Shown piece by piece: positions 1 to 8,090 of a stretch of DNA of 64,000 nt (position 1 is the first letter of the stretch; each line of letters opens with the position of its first letter). A model generated the notes under the pieces. The model made no database searches, was not told where the DNA came from, and was given only the letters and a program-made list of their open reading frames with translations. This stretch comes from Amycolatopsis palatopharyngis. Its GTDB lineage: Bacteria > Actinomycetota > Actinomycetes > Mycobacteriales > Pseudonocardiaceae. Location: contig NZ_PQHZ01000014.1 of NCBI RefSeq assembly GCF_003385185.1, positions 1-64,000 of the forward strand. The letters are read 5' to 3'. The position numbers and the translations under genes are program-made.

Positions 1-34
1 ACCCCCGCCTGACCCCACCCCCAGGGAGAGGGGT

Positions 35-143
35 GTCTGCAAGTACCACCAAGCAAGATCAAACCCTTCGTCAACCGCTACCAAGTGGGCCGCTTGGTAG
101 CGGTTGACGACCAGAATGATCTTGCTTGGGCGTACTTGCAGAC
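35..143. repeat. Nested inverted-repeat element (109 bp)
   Basis: The outer arms at 35-60 and 118-143 are 26 bp each and match at 24 of 26 positions. They enclose a second, perfect 16-bp inverted repeat (70-85 and 93-108, loop 86-92). The outer arm core, CTGCAAGTAC-NN-CCAAGCAAG, is the same sequence that flanks the DUF559-type nuclease gene at 34206-35278. No open reading frame of note lies inside. It begins 30 bases beyond the hemW stop codon on the side where hemW transcription ends, so the transcript could fold into a very stable hairpin. I infer either a miniature non-autonomous mobile element or a terminator-like repeat. No target duplication is visible. Confidence 0.8.
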
Positions 144-172
144 GCACCAATGCAGTGGGCGGGAGTGGCGGG

Positions 173-1378
173 TTAGGTGACCAGGCGTCGTACGACGCCG
201 TCGGCGAGCAGTCTGCCCCGTGCGGTCAGTACCGCCCGGCCACGTGTGTCCAGGGCCGGCCGGTCGAGCAGACCCTCGTCCGCCGCCGCGTGCGCGGCAG
301 CGGTTCCGGCCTGGTCGAGGTCTTCCACCGGCAGCCCTTCGGCGAGCCGGAGTTCCAGCATCACCCGCTCCAGGTGGCGGTCCGCTTCGGTGAGCACCTC
401 GCGTCCGCCGACCGGAGACTCGCCGGACGCGAGTGCGGCGGCGTACCGTGACGGGTGCTTCACGTTCCACCAGCGCACTCCGCCGACGTGGCTGTGTGCT
501 CCGGGTCCCGCGCCCCACCAGTCCCCGCCTCGCCAGTAGCCGAGGTTGTGCCCGCACCGGGCGGCGTCCGAGGACGCCCAGTTCGACACCTCGTACCACC
601 GCAACCCCGCCGCGGCGAGTGAACCGTCGATCAACTCGTAGTACTCGGCGAGCACGTCGTCGTCGGGCCGCGGCAGTTCACCTCTGCGCACCCTGCGGGA
701 CAGCGCGGTGCCTTCCTCCACGATCAACGCGTAGGCAGAGACATGGTCCACCCCGGACTCCAGCACCGCGTCGAGCGACGCGCGCAGGTCTTCCGGCCGC
801 TCGCCCGGAGTGCCGTAGATCAGGTCCAGGTTGACGTGGTCGAACCCGGCGGCGCGCGCTTCGGCCGCCGCGGCCACCGGCCTGCCCGGGGTGTGCACCC
901 GGTCGAGCACCTGGAGCACGTGCCTCGCGGCTGACTGCATGCCGAGGGACACCCGCGTGTAGCCGGCTTCCCGGATTCCCGCGAAGAACTCCGGCGAAGT
1001 CGACTCCGGATTCGACTCCGTCGTCACCTCGGCGCCGGGAGCCAGCCCGAAGACGTCACGCACGGCGTCGAGTACCGAACCGAGGCCGTCCGCGCCGAGC
1101 AGCGACGGCGTCCCGCCCCCGACGAAGACCGTGTCCGCGGCGGGCGGGTTCCCAAGCACCCGCCCGGCCAGCTCGAGTTCCCGCCGCAACCCGTCCAGCC
1201 ACGATTGCGGGGACGAGCCGGAGTCCAGCTCACCGGCGGTGTAGGTGTTGAAATCGCAGTAGCCGCAGCGAGTCGCACAGAACGGCACGTGCACATACAC
1301 GCCGAACGGACGCGTGCCGAGCCCCGCCAGTGATTCGGCGGGCAGGGCGGAACCGGCGGGCAGGGCGGCAGAGGTCAC
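173..1378 (-). CDS. hemW: Radical SAM heme chaperone HemW (HemN-like)
   Basis: The protein is a radical SAM enzyme of about 401 residues. The cluster motif PFCATRCGYCDF (CX3CX2C) near residue 35 binds the [4Fe-4S]/SAM centre. The VFVGGGTPSLL and TTESNPES segments and the late GCGHNLGYW-like region (here RCGHNLGYWRGGDWWG) are typical of HemW rather than true HemN, which has a longer N-terminus. HemW inserts heme into respiratory enzymes; this role is known for the family and is not shown here. The GTG at 1378 is preferred because the 21 extra residues from the ATG at 1441 do not look like the family. The gene lies in the lepA-cys neighbourhood, as in mycobacteria. The nested repeat at 35-143 is immediately downstream. 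Confidence 0.9.
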   Translation of the reverse strand: MTSAALPAGSALPAESLAGLGTRPFGVYVHVPFCATRCGYCDFNTYTAGELDSGSSPQSWLDGLRRELELAGRVLGNPPAADTVFVGGGTPSLLGADGLGSVLDAVRDVFGLAPGAEVTTESNPESTSPEFFAGIREAGYTRVSLGMQSAARHVLQVLDRVHTPGRPVAAAAEARAAGFDHVNLDLIYGTPGERPEDLRASLDAVLESGVDHVSAYALIVEEGTALSRRVRRGELPRPDDDVLAEYYELIDGSLAAAGLRWYEVSNWASSDAARCGHNLGYWRGGDWWGAGPGAHSHVGGVRWWNVKHPSRYAAALASGESPVGGREVLTEADRHLERVMLELRLAEGLPVEDLDQAGTAAAHAAADEGLLDRPALDTRGRAVLTARGRLLADGVVRRLVT

Positions 1379-1474
1379 CGTCCCAGTGTCCCCAATGCCA
1401 CATCCAGATCGTTCGACGCCCCCGTCCGGAACTCCGGACATCCACCCGGCGCGCCAGGCCAGCGGAACTGCGGC

Positions 1475-1502
1475 GGGGCCCGGACCGTGCGGTCCGGGCC
1501 CC
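1475..1502. terminator. GC-rich hairpin between the secreted protein gene and hemW
   Basis: A perfect 12-bp stem (GGGGCCCGGACC at 1475-1486 and its complement at 1491-1502) has a 4-base loop. It lies 71 bases past the stop of the leftward gene ending at 1573 and upstream of hemW. No clear U-tract follows on either strand, as is common in high-GC actinobacteria, so termination is inferred from stem strength and position. Confidence 0.6.
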
Positions 1503-1572
1503 GTGCTGTGAGCCGCTCCTACCGCTCTACGGGCAGCTCACCCACAGCGATGCCGCTGTGTTCCGGCCGTGC

Positions 1573-1986
1573 TCACAGGCCGATCAGGCCACCGAGCAGT
1601 CCTTGCTCATCCTCGGACCCCTCGATGTGAACATCGCCGCCGGCACTGGAACTCACGTTCTCCGAGCTGGCGCCCTCGCTCGTGGCGCTGCTGCTGCCCT
1701 GCTCGAAGCTGGTGTCGCCGTCGCCGTCGGCGTGCGCGCTGACGTACTCGGTCCACGCGCCGTCCGGGCCCGCGAAGCTCGAGGACTCCTCGAAAGAGGT
1801 GCCGTCCCCGTCAGCACGGACGTGGCCGTCCGCCTGGGAACTCACGCTGTAGCTGCCAGCACCGTCCGCCCCCGCGAACGAGCCGTTCTCGCCGAAACTG
1901 GCGTCGGCCGACGCGATACCGGCCGTGCCCAGGGTGAGCGGAAACGCGAGTGCACTGGCTACAACGGCCCTCTTGACTGTACGCAT
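1573..1986 (-). CDS. Small secreted acidic repeat protein
   Basis: The 137-residue product has a clear Sec signal peptide: MRTVKRAVVASALAF, a hydrophobic stretch, then AGIASA as the likely cleavage site near residue 27. The mature part is rich in Ser, Gly, Asp and Glu. It contains three imperfect copies of a unit of about 30 residues starting near residues 30, 63 and 92, each beginning SFGE/SFEE/SFEQ and ending in an acidic A-D/G-G-D segment. The C-terminus is a short hydrophobic tail, GLLGGLIGL. I do not recognise the family. The acidic Asp/Gly segments could bind cations, but that is a guess. The ATG at 1986 has an AGAAAGGA ribosome-binding site and is preferred over the upstream in-frame start. 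It is monocistronic, with a hairpin downstream. Confidence 0.75.
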   Translation of the reverse strand: MRTVKRAVVASALAFPLTLGTAGIASADASFGENGSFAGADGAGSYSVSSQADGHVRADGDGTSFEESSSFAGPDGAWTEYVSAHADGDGDTSFEQGSSSATSEGASSENVSSSAGGDVHIEGSEDEQGLLGGLIGL

Positions 1987-2226
1987 TCGATCGTCCTTTC
2001 TGTCTTCTGGCAGCGGCAGGAACTGGCCGATCCCGACTCCATGGGACAAGCAGTGCCAGGTCCTGCTCCGTTGGTTCGCAAGACCGAACCAATAGGCGGC
2101 TTCCACATCCGCCGCCGGAAGTAACACGGAAGGGCGGAAATCACCCTCGCGGTCAGCGCGACCAATCCGAATCGCCGCGCGGTTACGAAGACACCCGTCG
2201 CTGCCGCTCGAACGCGCGCCGCCCGG

Positions 2227-3159
2227 TCAGGTGCCCACCTCGGCTCGATCCAGCAGCGCCGCGAGATCGGCGAGTTCGGGCCGGGTCGTCAGTGCGCCCG
2301 CGAGCAGTGGGACGTGCACCATGCCGGGGGTGCTGAACCGCTCTCGCAGGCTCTGCAGGACCTCGCTCTGCTGGGCCAGACGTCCGGCGAGCACCCCCGT
2401 CTCCCCCTCGGGGACGACCCGGTTCACGATCAGTGTTCCCAGCCGCATACCCGCCTCGACCAGCGTGTCCGCCGCACGCAGTGTTTCGGCGAGCGGCAGG
2501 TGCTCGGGCACCAGCACCAGGTGTACGAGCGAGTCCTCGCGCAACCTCTCCCGCATCCACTCCAGCCGCCTGCGCCGGGCGTGCAGCCGATCGAGCAGCG
2601 GGTCCGGTGCCTCGTCCGCCTTGCCCAGCATGCCCGCGGCCATGCGGTCCACGTTCCTGGTCCGTTCTCGTTGCCGTGCCAGCCCCTCAACCCAGGGCGT
2701 GAGCAGGGCAGGCAGGCTGAGCAGCCGCACCATGTGTCCGGTCGGCGCGCTGTCGACCACGAGCCGGTCCCATTCGGTGCCGACCTGCTCGACGAGCGCG
2801 GTCAGCCGGTCGAGCAGCGCCGCCTCGACCGTGCCGGGGCTGTCGACCGCCCTGGCCAGATGCCGCCGCACCGCGGGCAGCACCTCCCGGGGCAGTGCCT
2901 GCTCCGCGTCCTCGGTGATCTCGGCCACCCGCCGGTGCGCCTGTGCCTCACCGCTGACCTCCGCGGCCCACAGGCCGGGTGCCACCTCGGCGGGTTCCTC
3001 GCCGAGTGGGGTGGCGAGCACGTCCCCGAGCGAGTGCGCGGGGTCGGTCGAGACGACGAGCGTCCGGTGCCCGCGCCCGGACTGCGCCATGGCCAGCGCG
3101 GCGGCCATCGTCGTCTTCCCGACGCCGCCCTTGCCGCCGAGGAAGCGAATGGCGGTCAT
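2227..3159 (-). CDS. ArsA/GET3-family P-loop ATPase
   Basis: The protein has 310 residues with the deviant Walker A of the ArsA/Get3/MinD class, GGKGGVGKTT at residues 8-17. The switch motif TDPAHSLGD follows near residue 38, and VDSAPTGHMVRLLSLP near 155 is the A-loop/switch II region typical of ArsA. It is a single-ATPase-domain protein, so it should work as a homodimer. No arsenite-resistance genes (arsR, arsB, arsD) are nearby. It sits 12 bases after the small cory-CC-star gene and is co-oriented with cstA, so I infer an accessory role for that membrane system rather than arsenic export. Annotations such as anion-transporting ATPase are likely misleading here. Confidence 0.85.
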   Translation of the reverse strand: MTAIRFLGGKGGVGKTTMAAALAMAQSGRGHRTLVVSTDPAHSLGDVLATPLGEEPAEVAPGLWAAEVSGEAQAHRRVAEITEDAEQALPREVLPAVRRHLARAVDSPGTVEAALLDRLTALVEQVGTEWDRLVVDSAPTGHMVRLLSLPALLTPWVEGLARQRERTRNVDRMAAGMLGKADEAPDPLLDRLHARRRRLEWMRERLREDSLVHLVLVPEHLPLAETLRAADTLVEAGMRLGTLIVNRVVPEGETGVLAGRLAQQSEVLQSLRERFSTPGMVHVPLLAGALTTRPELADLAALLDRAEVGT

Positions 3160-3171
3160 CGGCTTGGTTTC

Positions 3172-3444
3172 CTAACAGCAGACACCGGGGTCCCCGAAAC
3201 TCTCCCTGCCCATCCGCTGATGCCATTCGTGCAGATCGGCGACCAGATACGGCACCAGGTCCAGGGTCTCGTAGGCGACCGGATTGTCGATGCCCAGCGA
3301 TTCCAGCATCACCAGAGCCCGCAGGGTGTCCTCCTGCCTGCGGGCCTCCCTGCGCAGTCCCTGCCGCCACCGCGCGGTGAAGACCGCGTCGTGACCGCGC
3401 TCGACCGCGCGCCAAGCGCCGGCGATACGCGACCAGACACTCAC
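3172..3444 (-). CDS. Cory-CC-star family small protein
   Basis: This 90-residue protein is basic and helical in its first half (WRQGLRREARRQEDTLRALVML). It ends in GDPGVCC directly followed by the stop codon, the feature that gives the cory-CC-star family its name. The start ATG overlaps the cstA stop by 4 bases (ATGA), so translation is probably coupled. In E. coli, CstA and BtsT work with small proteins (YbdD, YjiX) that, as I recall, also end in two cysteines. This protein may be the actinobacterial counterpart, but that is inference. The terminal CC pair could bind metal or be modified. Confidence 0.8.
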   Translation of the reverse strand: MSVWSRIAGAWRAVERGHDAVFTARWRQGLRREARRQEDTLRALVMLESLGIDNPVAYETLDLVPYLVADLHEWHQRMGRESFGDPGVCC

Positions 3445-5162
3445 GACTCGGTTTCCGACTCCTGTGCCGGTTCACCGGAGCGCGCACCGACCCACGCCTT
3501 GCGCAGGGCGATGCCGGCCTCCACGATCAGCCAGACCGCGAGCACGAAGATGATCAGGTCGAGCGGCGCGAGCACCCACTGGCCCTCCTCGATGAACGTG
3601 CCCAGGTTCAGCACCAGTGCCCAGGTGGTCATCGCCAGCAGGAACACCAGCGGGATCAGGATGGAGATCGGGTTACGCCGGTTGCGCGTCACCCAGACCG
3701 CGATCACCGCGAGCGCCAGCCCCGCGGTCAGCTGGTTCGTGGTGCCGAAGAGCTGCCACAGCACGCCGAAGGTGTAGCCCTTGTCGCCGCCGCCGGGCAG
3801 GAGCGCCATCGCCATCGGCACCGCGACCGCGAGCGCGGTGGCCAGCGTGACGTTGCGCGAGACCGCCTTGACCCCGGCGATGTCCGCGATCTCCTGCACG
3901 ATGTAGCGCTGCAGCCGGACACCGGTGTCCATCGTGGTCGCGGCGAAGCTGATCACCACGATGGAGGCGAAGATGACGCCGATCGACAACGGCAGGCCCA
4001 GATTGCCCGCGAACGAGGCGATGCCGTTGACGAAGTTCGTGGTCGAACCGCCCGAAGCGGTGGAGAAGTCGCTGTAGAGCGCATTCCAGTCCACAGTGGT
4101 CGCCGCGACACCCGCGGTACAGGCCAGGATCGAACCGAGTGCGAGGGAGCCCTCGCCCACCGCTCCGAGGTAACCGACGTGCCGGGCGTCGGTCTCCTTG
4201 TCCAGCTGTTTCGACGTCGTCCCCGAGGACACGAGACTGTGGAAGCCGGAGATGGCCCCGCACGCGATGGTGATGAACAGGAACGGGAACCAGCTCGGGG
4301 AGCCTTCCGGTGTGTCGTTCACCAACGGGGCCACGATGCGGTCCATACCCACGGTGAGACCGAGCAGAATCACGCCGAGCGCGATGAACAGCTGGTGGGA
4401 GTTGATGTAGTCCCGCGGCTGCAGCAGCACCCAGACCGGGATTCGCGAGGCGACGAACGTGTAGGCGAACAGCAGGATGACCCACAGGTTGCGCTCGACG
4501 AACAGACCGTCCTCCGCGGCGATCCCTTCCAGGGAGATCGGCAGCAGCTGCCCGAGGAAGATCGAGAGGTAGAGCACGATGACGCCGATGATCGAGGGCA
4601 CCAGTGCCGCACTGCGCGTCCGGTAGATGTACTGACCGATCCCGATGGCCAGCGGAATCTCCAGCACGATCGGCAGGACCGCTTCCGGATACGCCACGAA
4701 CAGGTTGCCGATGACCACGGCGAACACGGCGTTGACCAGCGTGAGCAGGAAGAAGATGATCAGCAGGAACAACGCACGTGCCCGCTTGTTGACCACTTCC
4801 TTGGCCAGCGTGCCGATGCTCTTCGCGCGGTGGCGCACCGAGATGGCGAGTGAACCGAAATCGTGCACCCCGGCCGCGAAGATCGTGCCGAGCACGACCC
4901 AGGCCAGTGCGGGACCCCAGCCCCAGAACACGGCGATCGCCGGGCCCACGATCGGGGCCGCGCCCGCGATCGAGGTGAAGTGGTGACCGAACAGCACGTG
5001 TTTGTTGGTCGGGACGAAGTCAACGCCGTCGCGCATGCTGTGTGCGGGCGTGACGAACGCCGGGTCGAGCGCGTACACCTTGCGCGCGAGATACTGCGAG
5101 TAGTAGCGATACCCGAGGTAGAACAGGACGGCTACGACGAGGGCTACGACGATTGCGGGCAT
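3441..5162 (-). CDS. cstA: Carbon starvation protein CstA-family transporter
   Basis: The protein is a 573-residue polytopic membrane protein with many hydrophobic helices. Family segments are visible: TPAHSMRDGVDFVPTNKHVLFGHHFTSIAGAAPIVGPAIA near the N-terminus, VHDFGSLAISVRHRAKS, and GAISGFHSLVSSGTTSKQL. CstA proteins are peptide and pyruvate transporters induced on carbon limitation. The ATG at 5162 begins MPAIVVALV and has GGAG upstream. The upstream in-frame start would add 28 residues unlike the family. It is the first gene of a leftward operon with the cory-CC-star gene and the ArsA-type ATPase. It is divergent from the gene at 5284, leaving about 120 bases for promoters. Confidence 0.92.
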   Translation of the reverse strand: MPAIVVALVVAVLFYLGYRYYSQYLARKVYALDPAFVTPAHSMRDGVDFVPTNKHVLFGHHFTSIAGAAPIVGPAIAVFWGWGPALAWVVLGTIFAAGVHDFGSLAISVRHRAKSIGTLAKEVVNKRARALFLLIIFFLLTLVNAVFAVVIGNLFVAYPEAVLPIVLEIPLAIGIGQYIYRTRSAALVPSIIGVIVLYLSIFLGQLLPISLEGIAAEDGLFVERNLWVILLFAYTFVASRIPVWVLLQPRDYINSHQLFIALGVILLGLTVGMDRIVAPLVNDTPEGSPSWFPFLFITIACGAISGFHSLVSSGTTSKQLDKETDARHVGYLGAVGEGSLALGSILACTAGVAATTVDWNALYSDFSTASGGSTTNFVNGIASFAGNLGLPLSIGVIFASIVVISFAATTMDTGVRLQRYIVQEIADIAGVKAVSRNVTLATALAVAVPMAMALLPGGGDKGYTFGVLWQLFGTTNQLTAGLALAVIAVWVTRNRRNPISILIPLVFLLAMTTWALVLNLGTFIEEGQWVLAPLDLIIFVLAVWLIVEAGIALRKAWVGARSGEPAQESETES

Positions 5163-5283
5163 GTCGGACGCTCCAAGGATGGCACTGATGGCACAGACAG
5201 CACTGACACCGTTGACAAAGGCCTTGACCAGCCGATTCCGGCGCACCGTAACAGTCCGTTGACCCGGAGAGAAGAGCTGGAAC

Positions 5284-6093
5284 GTGAACGAGTTCGATCA
5301 GTTATGGCGTCGTGCGCTCACCGGGGAGATCTCCTGGCTCACGGCGTCCGGGGAACCCGCCGTGCTGCCCGTCACCCCGCTGTCTGGCGGCTCGGACGGA
5401 CTCGCCTGCGTCGCGCTTCCCTACTCCAGCGCGGGTGAGGTCGCCGGCCTGCGGTCCGCGACGGAGGTCGCGTTCTCGGTGACGGACTCCCGATCACTGT
5501 CACAGGGCAGGCCGGGGCATGCGGTGATCGGCGACGTCGAGATCATCGACGACACCGAGGGGGAGATCTTCTCCGTGGAACTGCTGCGCCAGGAACTGGT
5601 GAAGTACCCACCCACCAGGACGCTGGCGGACAGCCCGCTGCTTTGCAGGGAGAACTGGTGGTGGTTGCCGCGCATCATCGTGCGGCCGATGCGGGTGCGC
5701 AGGGAGCTGGAACTGGCGGCAAGGACCAATCCGGCCACCCAGGCCCTGCTGGTGCGCGATGACGGCACCGGGCTCACGCTGGACACGGTCACCGTGGAGC
5801 ACGACCGCGATCCGGTGCGGCTGACACAGCTCGATGGCGGGCCGCTGCGCGGGGACGGTGCCGCCTCGGCCGTCAGTGGCTACGACTACTCGATGCCGGA
5901 TCTGGAACGGTGGGAACGCTGGTCGCTGCACGGCGCCCTGTTCGGCGACGAACTGAGCGTCGCCCACCGGTCCGGTAACCCCGAGGCCGACCTCGCGCCA
6001 CTGTCCCTGCTGCCACGTATCCGCCGCCAGCACGCACTGGCCAGGGATTGCCGGAAGGAACTGGCCGCCAGGGAGCGCGCTCGGCGGGCTTGA
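5284..6093 (+). CDS. Conserved hypothetical protein, possible split-barrel fold
   Basis: The product has 269 residues, no signal peptide and no membrane helix. The first half (WLTASGEPAVLPVTPL, later VAFSVTDSR and GHAVIGDVEII) resembles the alternating strands of pyridoxamine-phosphate-oxidase-like flavin split barrels, but I see no decisive cofactor motif, so this is a weak guess. The second half is rich in Arg and ends in a charged helix (RKELAARERARRA). The GTG at 5284 follows AGAGAAGAGCTGGAA, a plausible ribosome-binding site. The gene is divergent from cstA and 50 bases upstream of the cys promoter. It appears to be monocistronic. Confidence 0.7.
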   Translation: MNEFDQLWRRALTGEISWLTASGEPAVLPVTPLSGGSDGLACVALPYSSAGEVAGLRSATEVAFSVTDSRSLSQGRPGHAVIGDVEIIDDTEGEIFSVELLRQELVKYPPTRTLADSPLLCRENWWWLPRIIVRPMRVRRELELAARTNPATQALLVRDDGTGLTLDTVTVEHDRDPVRLTQLDGGPLRGDGAASAVSGYDYSMPDLERWERWSLHGALFGDELSVAHRSGNPEADLAPLSLLPRIRRQHALARDCRKELAARERARRA

Positions 6094-6142
6094 TCGACCG
6101 CGATCCGGCCGGGTGACGCTGCTCCCACCATGTGGATGGCGC

Positions 6143-6171
6143 TAGACCACGTAGTGGGCGCGTGGCAGTCT
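6143..6171 (+). promoter_or_regulatory. Predicted promoter of the cysteine operon
   Basis: TAGACC (6143-6148) and CAGTCT (6166-6171) are separated by exactly 17 bases and resemble -35 and -10 boxes. Six bases later comes the GTG of the leader peptide. Transcription would therefore start at or very near that codon and give a leaderless leader-peptide message. Confidence 0.5.
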
Positions 6172-6177
6172 GACAGG

Positions 6178-6264
6178 GTGACTTCTGCCGGTGTGCGCCT
6201 CGTGGCTCGACGACACGTCGACCTGCGCCGTGTGGCCAGCGCACTGTGCGCGGCGACGCGCTGA
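6178..6264 (+). CDS. Putative sulfur-operon leader peptide
   Basis: This 28-codon ORF (GTG to TGA) encodes a peptide with the core RRHVDLRRVASALC followed by AATR. Many actinobacteria carry a short putative leader peptide with a nearly identical RRHVDL-RVASALC core ahead of sulfur-assimilation genes. It lies 125 bases before the sulfite reductase start. Its single Cys near the end and its position suggest cysteine-dependent translational attenuation of the operon; I infer this from the family pattern. It seems to be translated from a leaderless transcript (promoter boxes at 6143-6171). The 6265-6389 interval is GC-rich and could form the attenuator structure, but I did not resolve a unique fold. 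Confidence 0.82.
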   Translation: MTSAGVRLVARRHVDLRRVASALCAATR

Positions 6265-6389
6265 ACACCGCCGCCACTGCCACTATCTAGGACCCGCAGG
6301 CGCCGGATGCGCCGCGAATCGCTCCCACCACGGTTTCACCTGGGCGTTCTCGCTGCGCACGGCTCCACCACAGCCCCGGAGGACGACGA

Positions 6390-8090
6390 ATGGCCTCGCC
6401 GACACGCGACACCCCGAACGCCGGTCGCACAGCACGTCCGAAACAACGCCGTGGCGAGGGCCAGTGGGCGTTGGGATACCGCGAGCCACTGAACCCCAAC
6501 GAGCGTTCGAAGAAGGACGACAACCCGCTCAACGTCCGCGCGCGGATCGAGAACATCTACGCCGACGGTGGGTTCGACTCGATCGACCCGGGCGACCTAC
6601 GCGGACGTTTCCGCTGGTTCGGGCTCTACACCCAGCGCAAGCCCGGAATCGACGGTGGGCGTACCGCGACACTGGAGCCCGAGGAGCTCGACGACGAGTA
6701 CTTCATGCTCAGGGTCCGGCTGGACGGCGGCACGCTGAGCACCGAGCAGTTGACCGTTCTCGGGGAGATCTCGCAGACCTACGCCCGTGACACCGCCGAC
6801 ATCACCGACCGGCAGAACATCCAGTACCACTGGATCCAGGTCGAGGACATGCCGACCATCTGGCAGAAGCTGGAGGACGCGGGCATGACCACGATGGAGG
6901 CCTGCGGCGACAGCCCCAGGGTCATCCTCGGCTCGCCGGTCGCGGGCATCTCCGCCGAAGAGGTGATCGACGGCACTCCCGCGATCGACGAGATCAAGCG
7001 CCGCTTCATCGGGGACCCGAAGTTCGCGAACCTGCCACGCAAGTTCAAGACCGCGGTTTCCGGCCTGCCCGACGTCGCGCACGAGATCCACGACGTCGCC
7101 TTCGTCGGCGTGCGGCATCCGGAGCACGGGCCCGGTTTCGACGTATGGGTCGGTGGCGGGCTCTCCACCAATCCGATGATCGGCCAGCGCCTCGGCGCAT
7201 GGGTCCCGTTGGACGAGGTGCCCGACGTCTGGGAAGGCGTCATCAGCATCTTCCGGGACTACGGCTACCGGCGCCTGCGCTCGCGTGCGCGGATCAAGTT
7301 CCTGGTCAAGGACTGGGGCGCGGAGAAGTTCCGGGAGATTCTCGAAACCAAGTACCTCGAACGCAAGCTGATCGACGGACCCGCACCCGAGGTCCCCGAA
7401 CAGCCGCTGGACCACGTGGGCACGCACCGCCAGCACGACGGCAACTACTACGTCGGCGCGGCACCGATCGCCGGGCGCGTGTCGGGCTCCACACTGCTCG
7501 CGGTGGCCAAGGCGGCCGAGCGCGCCGGATCCGCCAGGGTCCGGCTGACACCGCAGCAGAAGCTGGTTGTGCTGGACGTGCCCGAGACCGAACTGAGCGG
7601 ACTGCGCGGCGAACTCGCCGACCTCGGACTGCAGACCGAGCCGTCGCCGTGGCGGCGGGGAGTGATGGCCTGCACGGGGATCGAGTTCTGCAAGCTCGCC
7701 ATCGTCGAGACCAAGGCCAGGGCCCACGACCTGGTGGCCGACCTCGAACGCAGACTGGCCGATATCCAGTCCGGTGTGGACGCTCCGGTGAGTGTGCACC
7801 TCAACGGCTGCCCGAACTCCTGTGCCCGTATCCAGACCGCGGACATCGGCCTGAAGGGGCAGATCGTCACCGACGCCGACGGCAACCAGGTTGAGGGATT
7901 CCAGGTGCACCTCGGCGGCGGGCTCGGCCTCGATGCGGGATTCGGCCGGAAACTGCGTGGTCACAAGGTCACCACCGCCGAACTGACCGACTATGTGGAG
8001 CGGGTGGTGCGGAACTTCGTCACCCAGCGCACCGACGGCGAGCGTTTTCCGCAGTGGGTGGCCCGCGCCGACGAGGGTGACCTGAAGTGA
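6390..8090 (+). CDS. sir: Ferredoxin-dependent sulfite reductase, SirA type
   Basis: This 566-residue enzyme reduces sulfite to sulfide with siroheme and a [4Fe-4S] cluster. The cluster ligands are visible as ACTGIEFC (C428, C434) and NGCPNSC (C474, C478). Tyr80 in FGLYTQR and Cys172 in EACGDSPR are 92 residues apart, the same spacing as the covalently linked Tyr69-Cys161 pair of M. tuberculosis SirA, so this is a sulfite rather than nitrite reductase. The start has GGAGG about 9 bases upstream. It is the first structural gene of the operon. Its stop overlaps the GTG of the Zn-ribbon gene (AAGTGA). The CbiX-like chelatase at the operon end would supply siroheme. Confidence 0.95.
   Translation: MASPTRDTPNAGRTARPKQRRGEGQWALGYREPLNPNERSKKDDNPLNVRARIENIYADGGFDSIDPGDLRGRFRWFGLYTQRKPGIDGGRTATLEPEELDDEYFMLRVRLDGGTLSTEQLTVLGEISQTYARDTADITDRQNIQYHWIQVEDMPTIWQKLEDAGMTTMEACGDSPRVILGSPVAGISAEEVIDGTPAIDEIKRRFIGDPKFANLPRKFKTAVSGLPDVAHEIHDVAFVGVRHPEHGPGFDVWVGGGLSTNPMIGQRLGAWVPLDEVPDVWEGVISIFRDYGYRRLRSRARIKFLVKDWGAEKFREILETKYLERKLIDGPAPEVPEQPLDHVGTHRQHDGNYYVGAAPIAGRVSGSTLLAVAKAAERAGSARVRLTPQQKLVVLDVPETELSGLRGELADLGLQTEPSPWRRGVMACTGIEFCKLAIVETKARAHDLVADLERRLADIQSGVDAPVSVHLNGCPNSCARIQTADIGLKGQIVTDADGNQVEGFQVHLGGGLGLDAGFGRKLRGHKVTTAELTDYVERVVRNFVTQRTDGERFPQWVARADEGDLK

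Noticed and set aside
2227..3159. Arsenic-resistance function for the ArsA-type ATPase
   Set aside because: No arsB, arsR or arsD near, and the gene is in a cstA operon.
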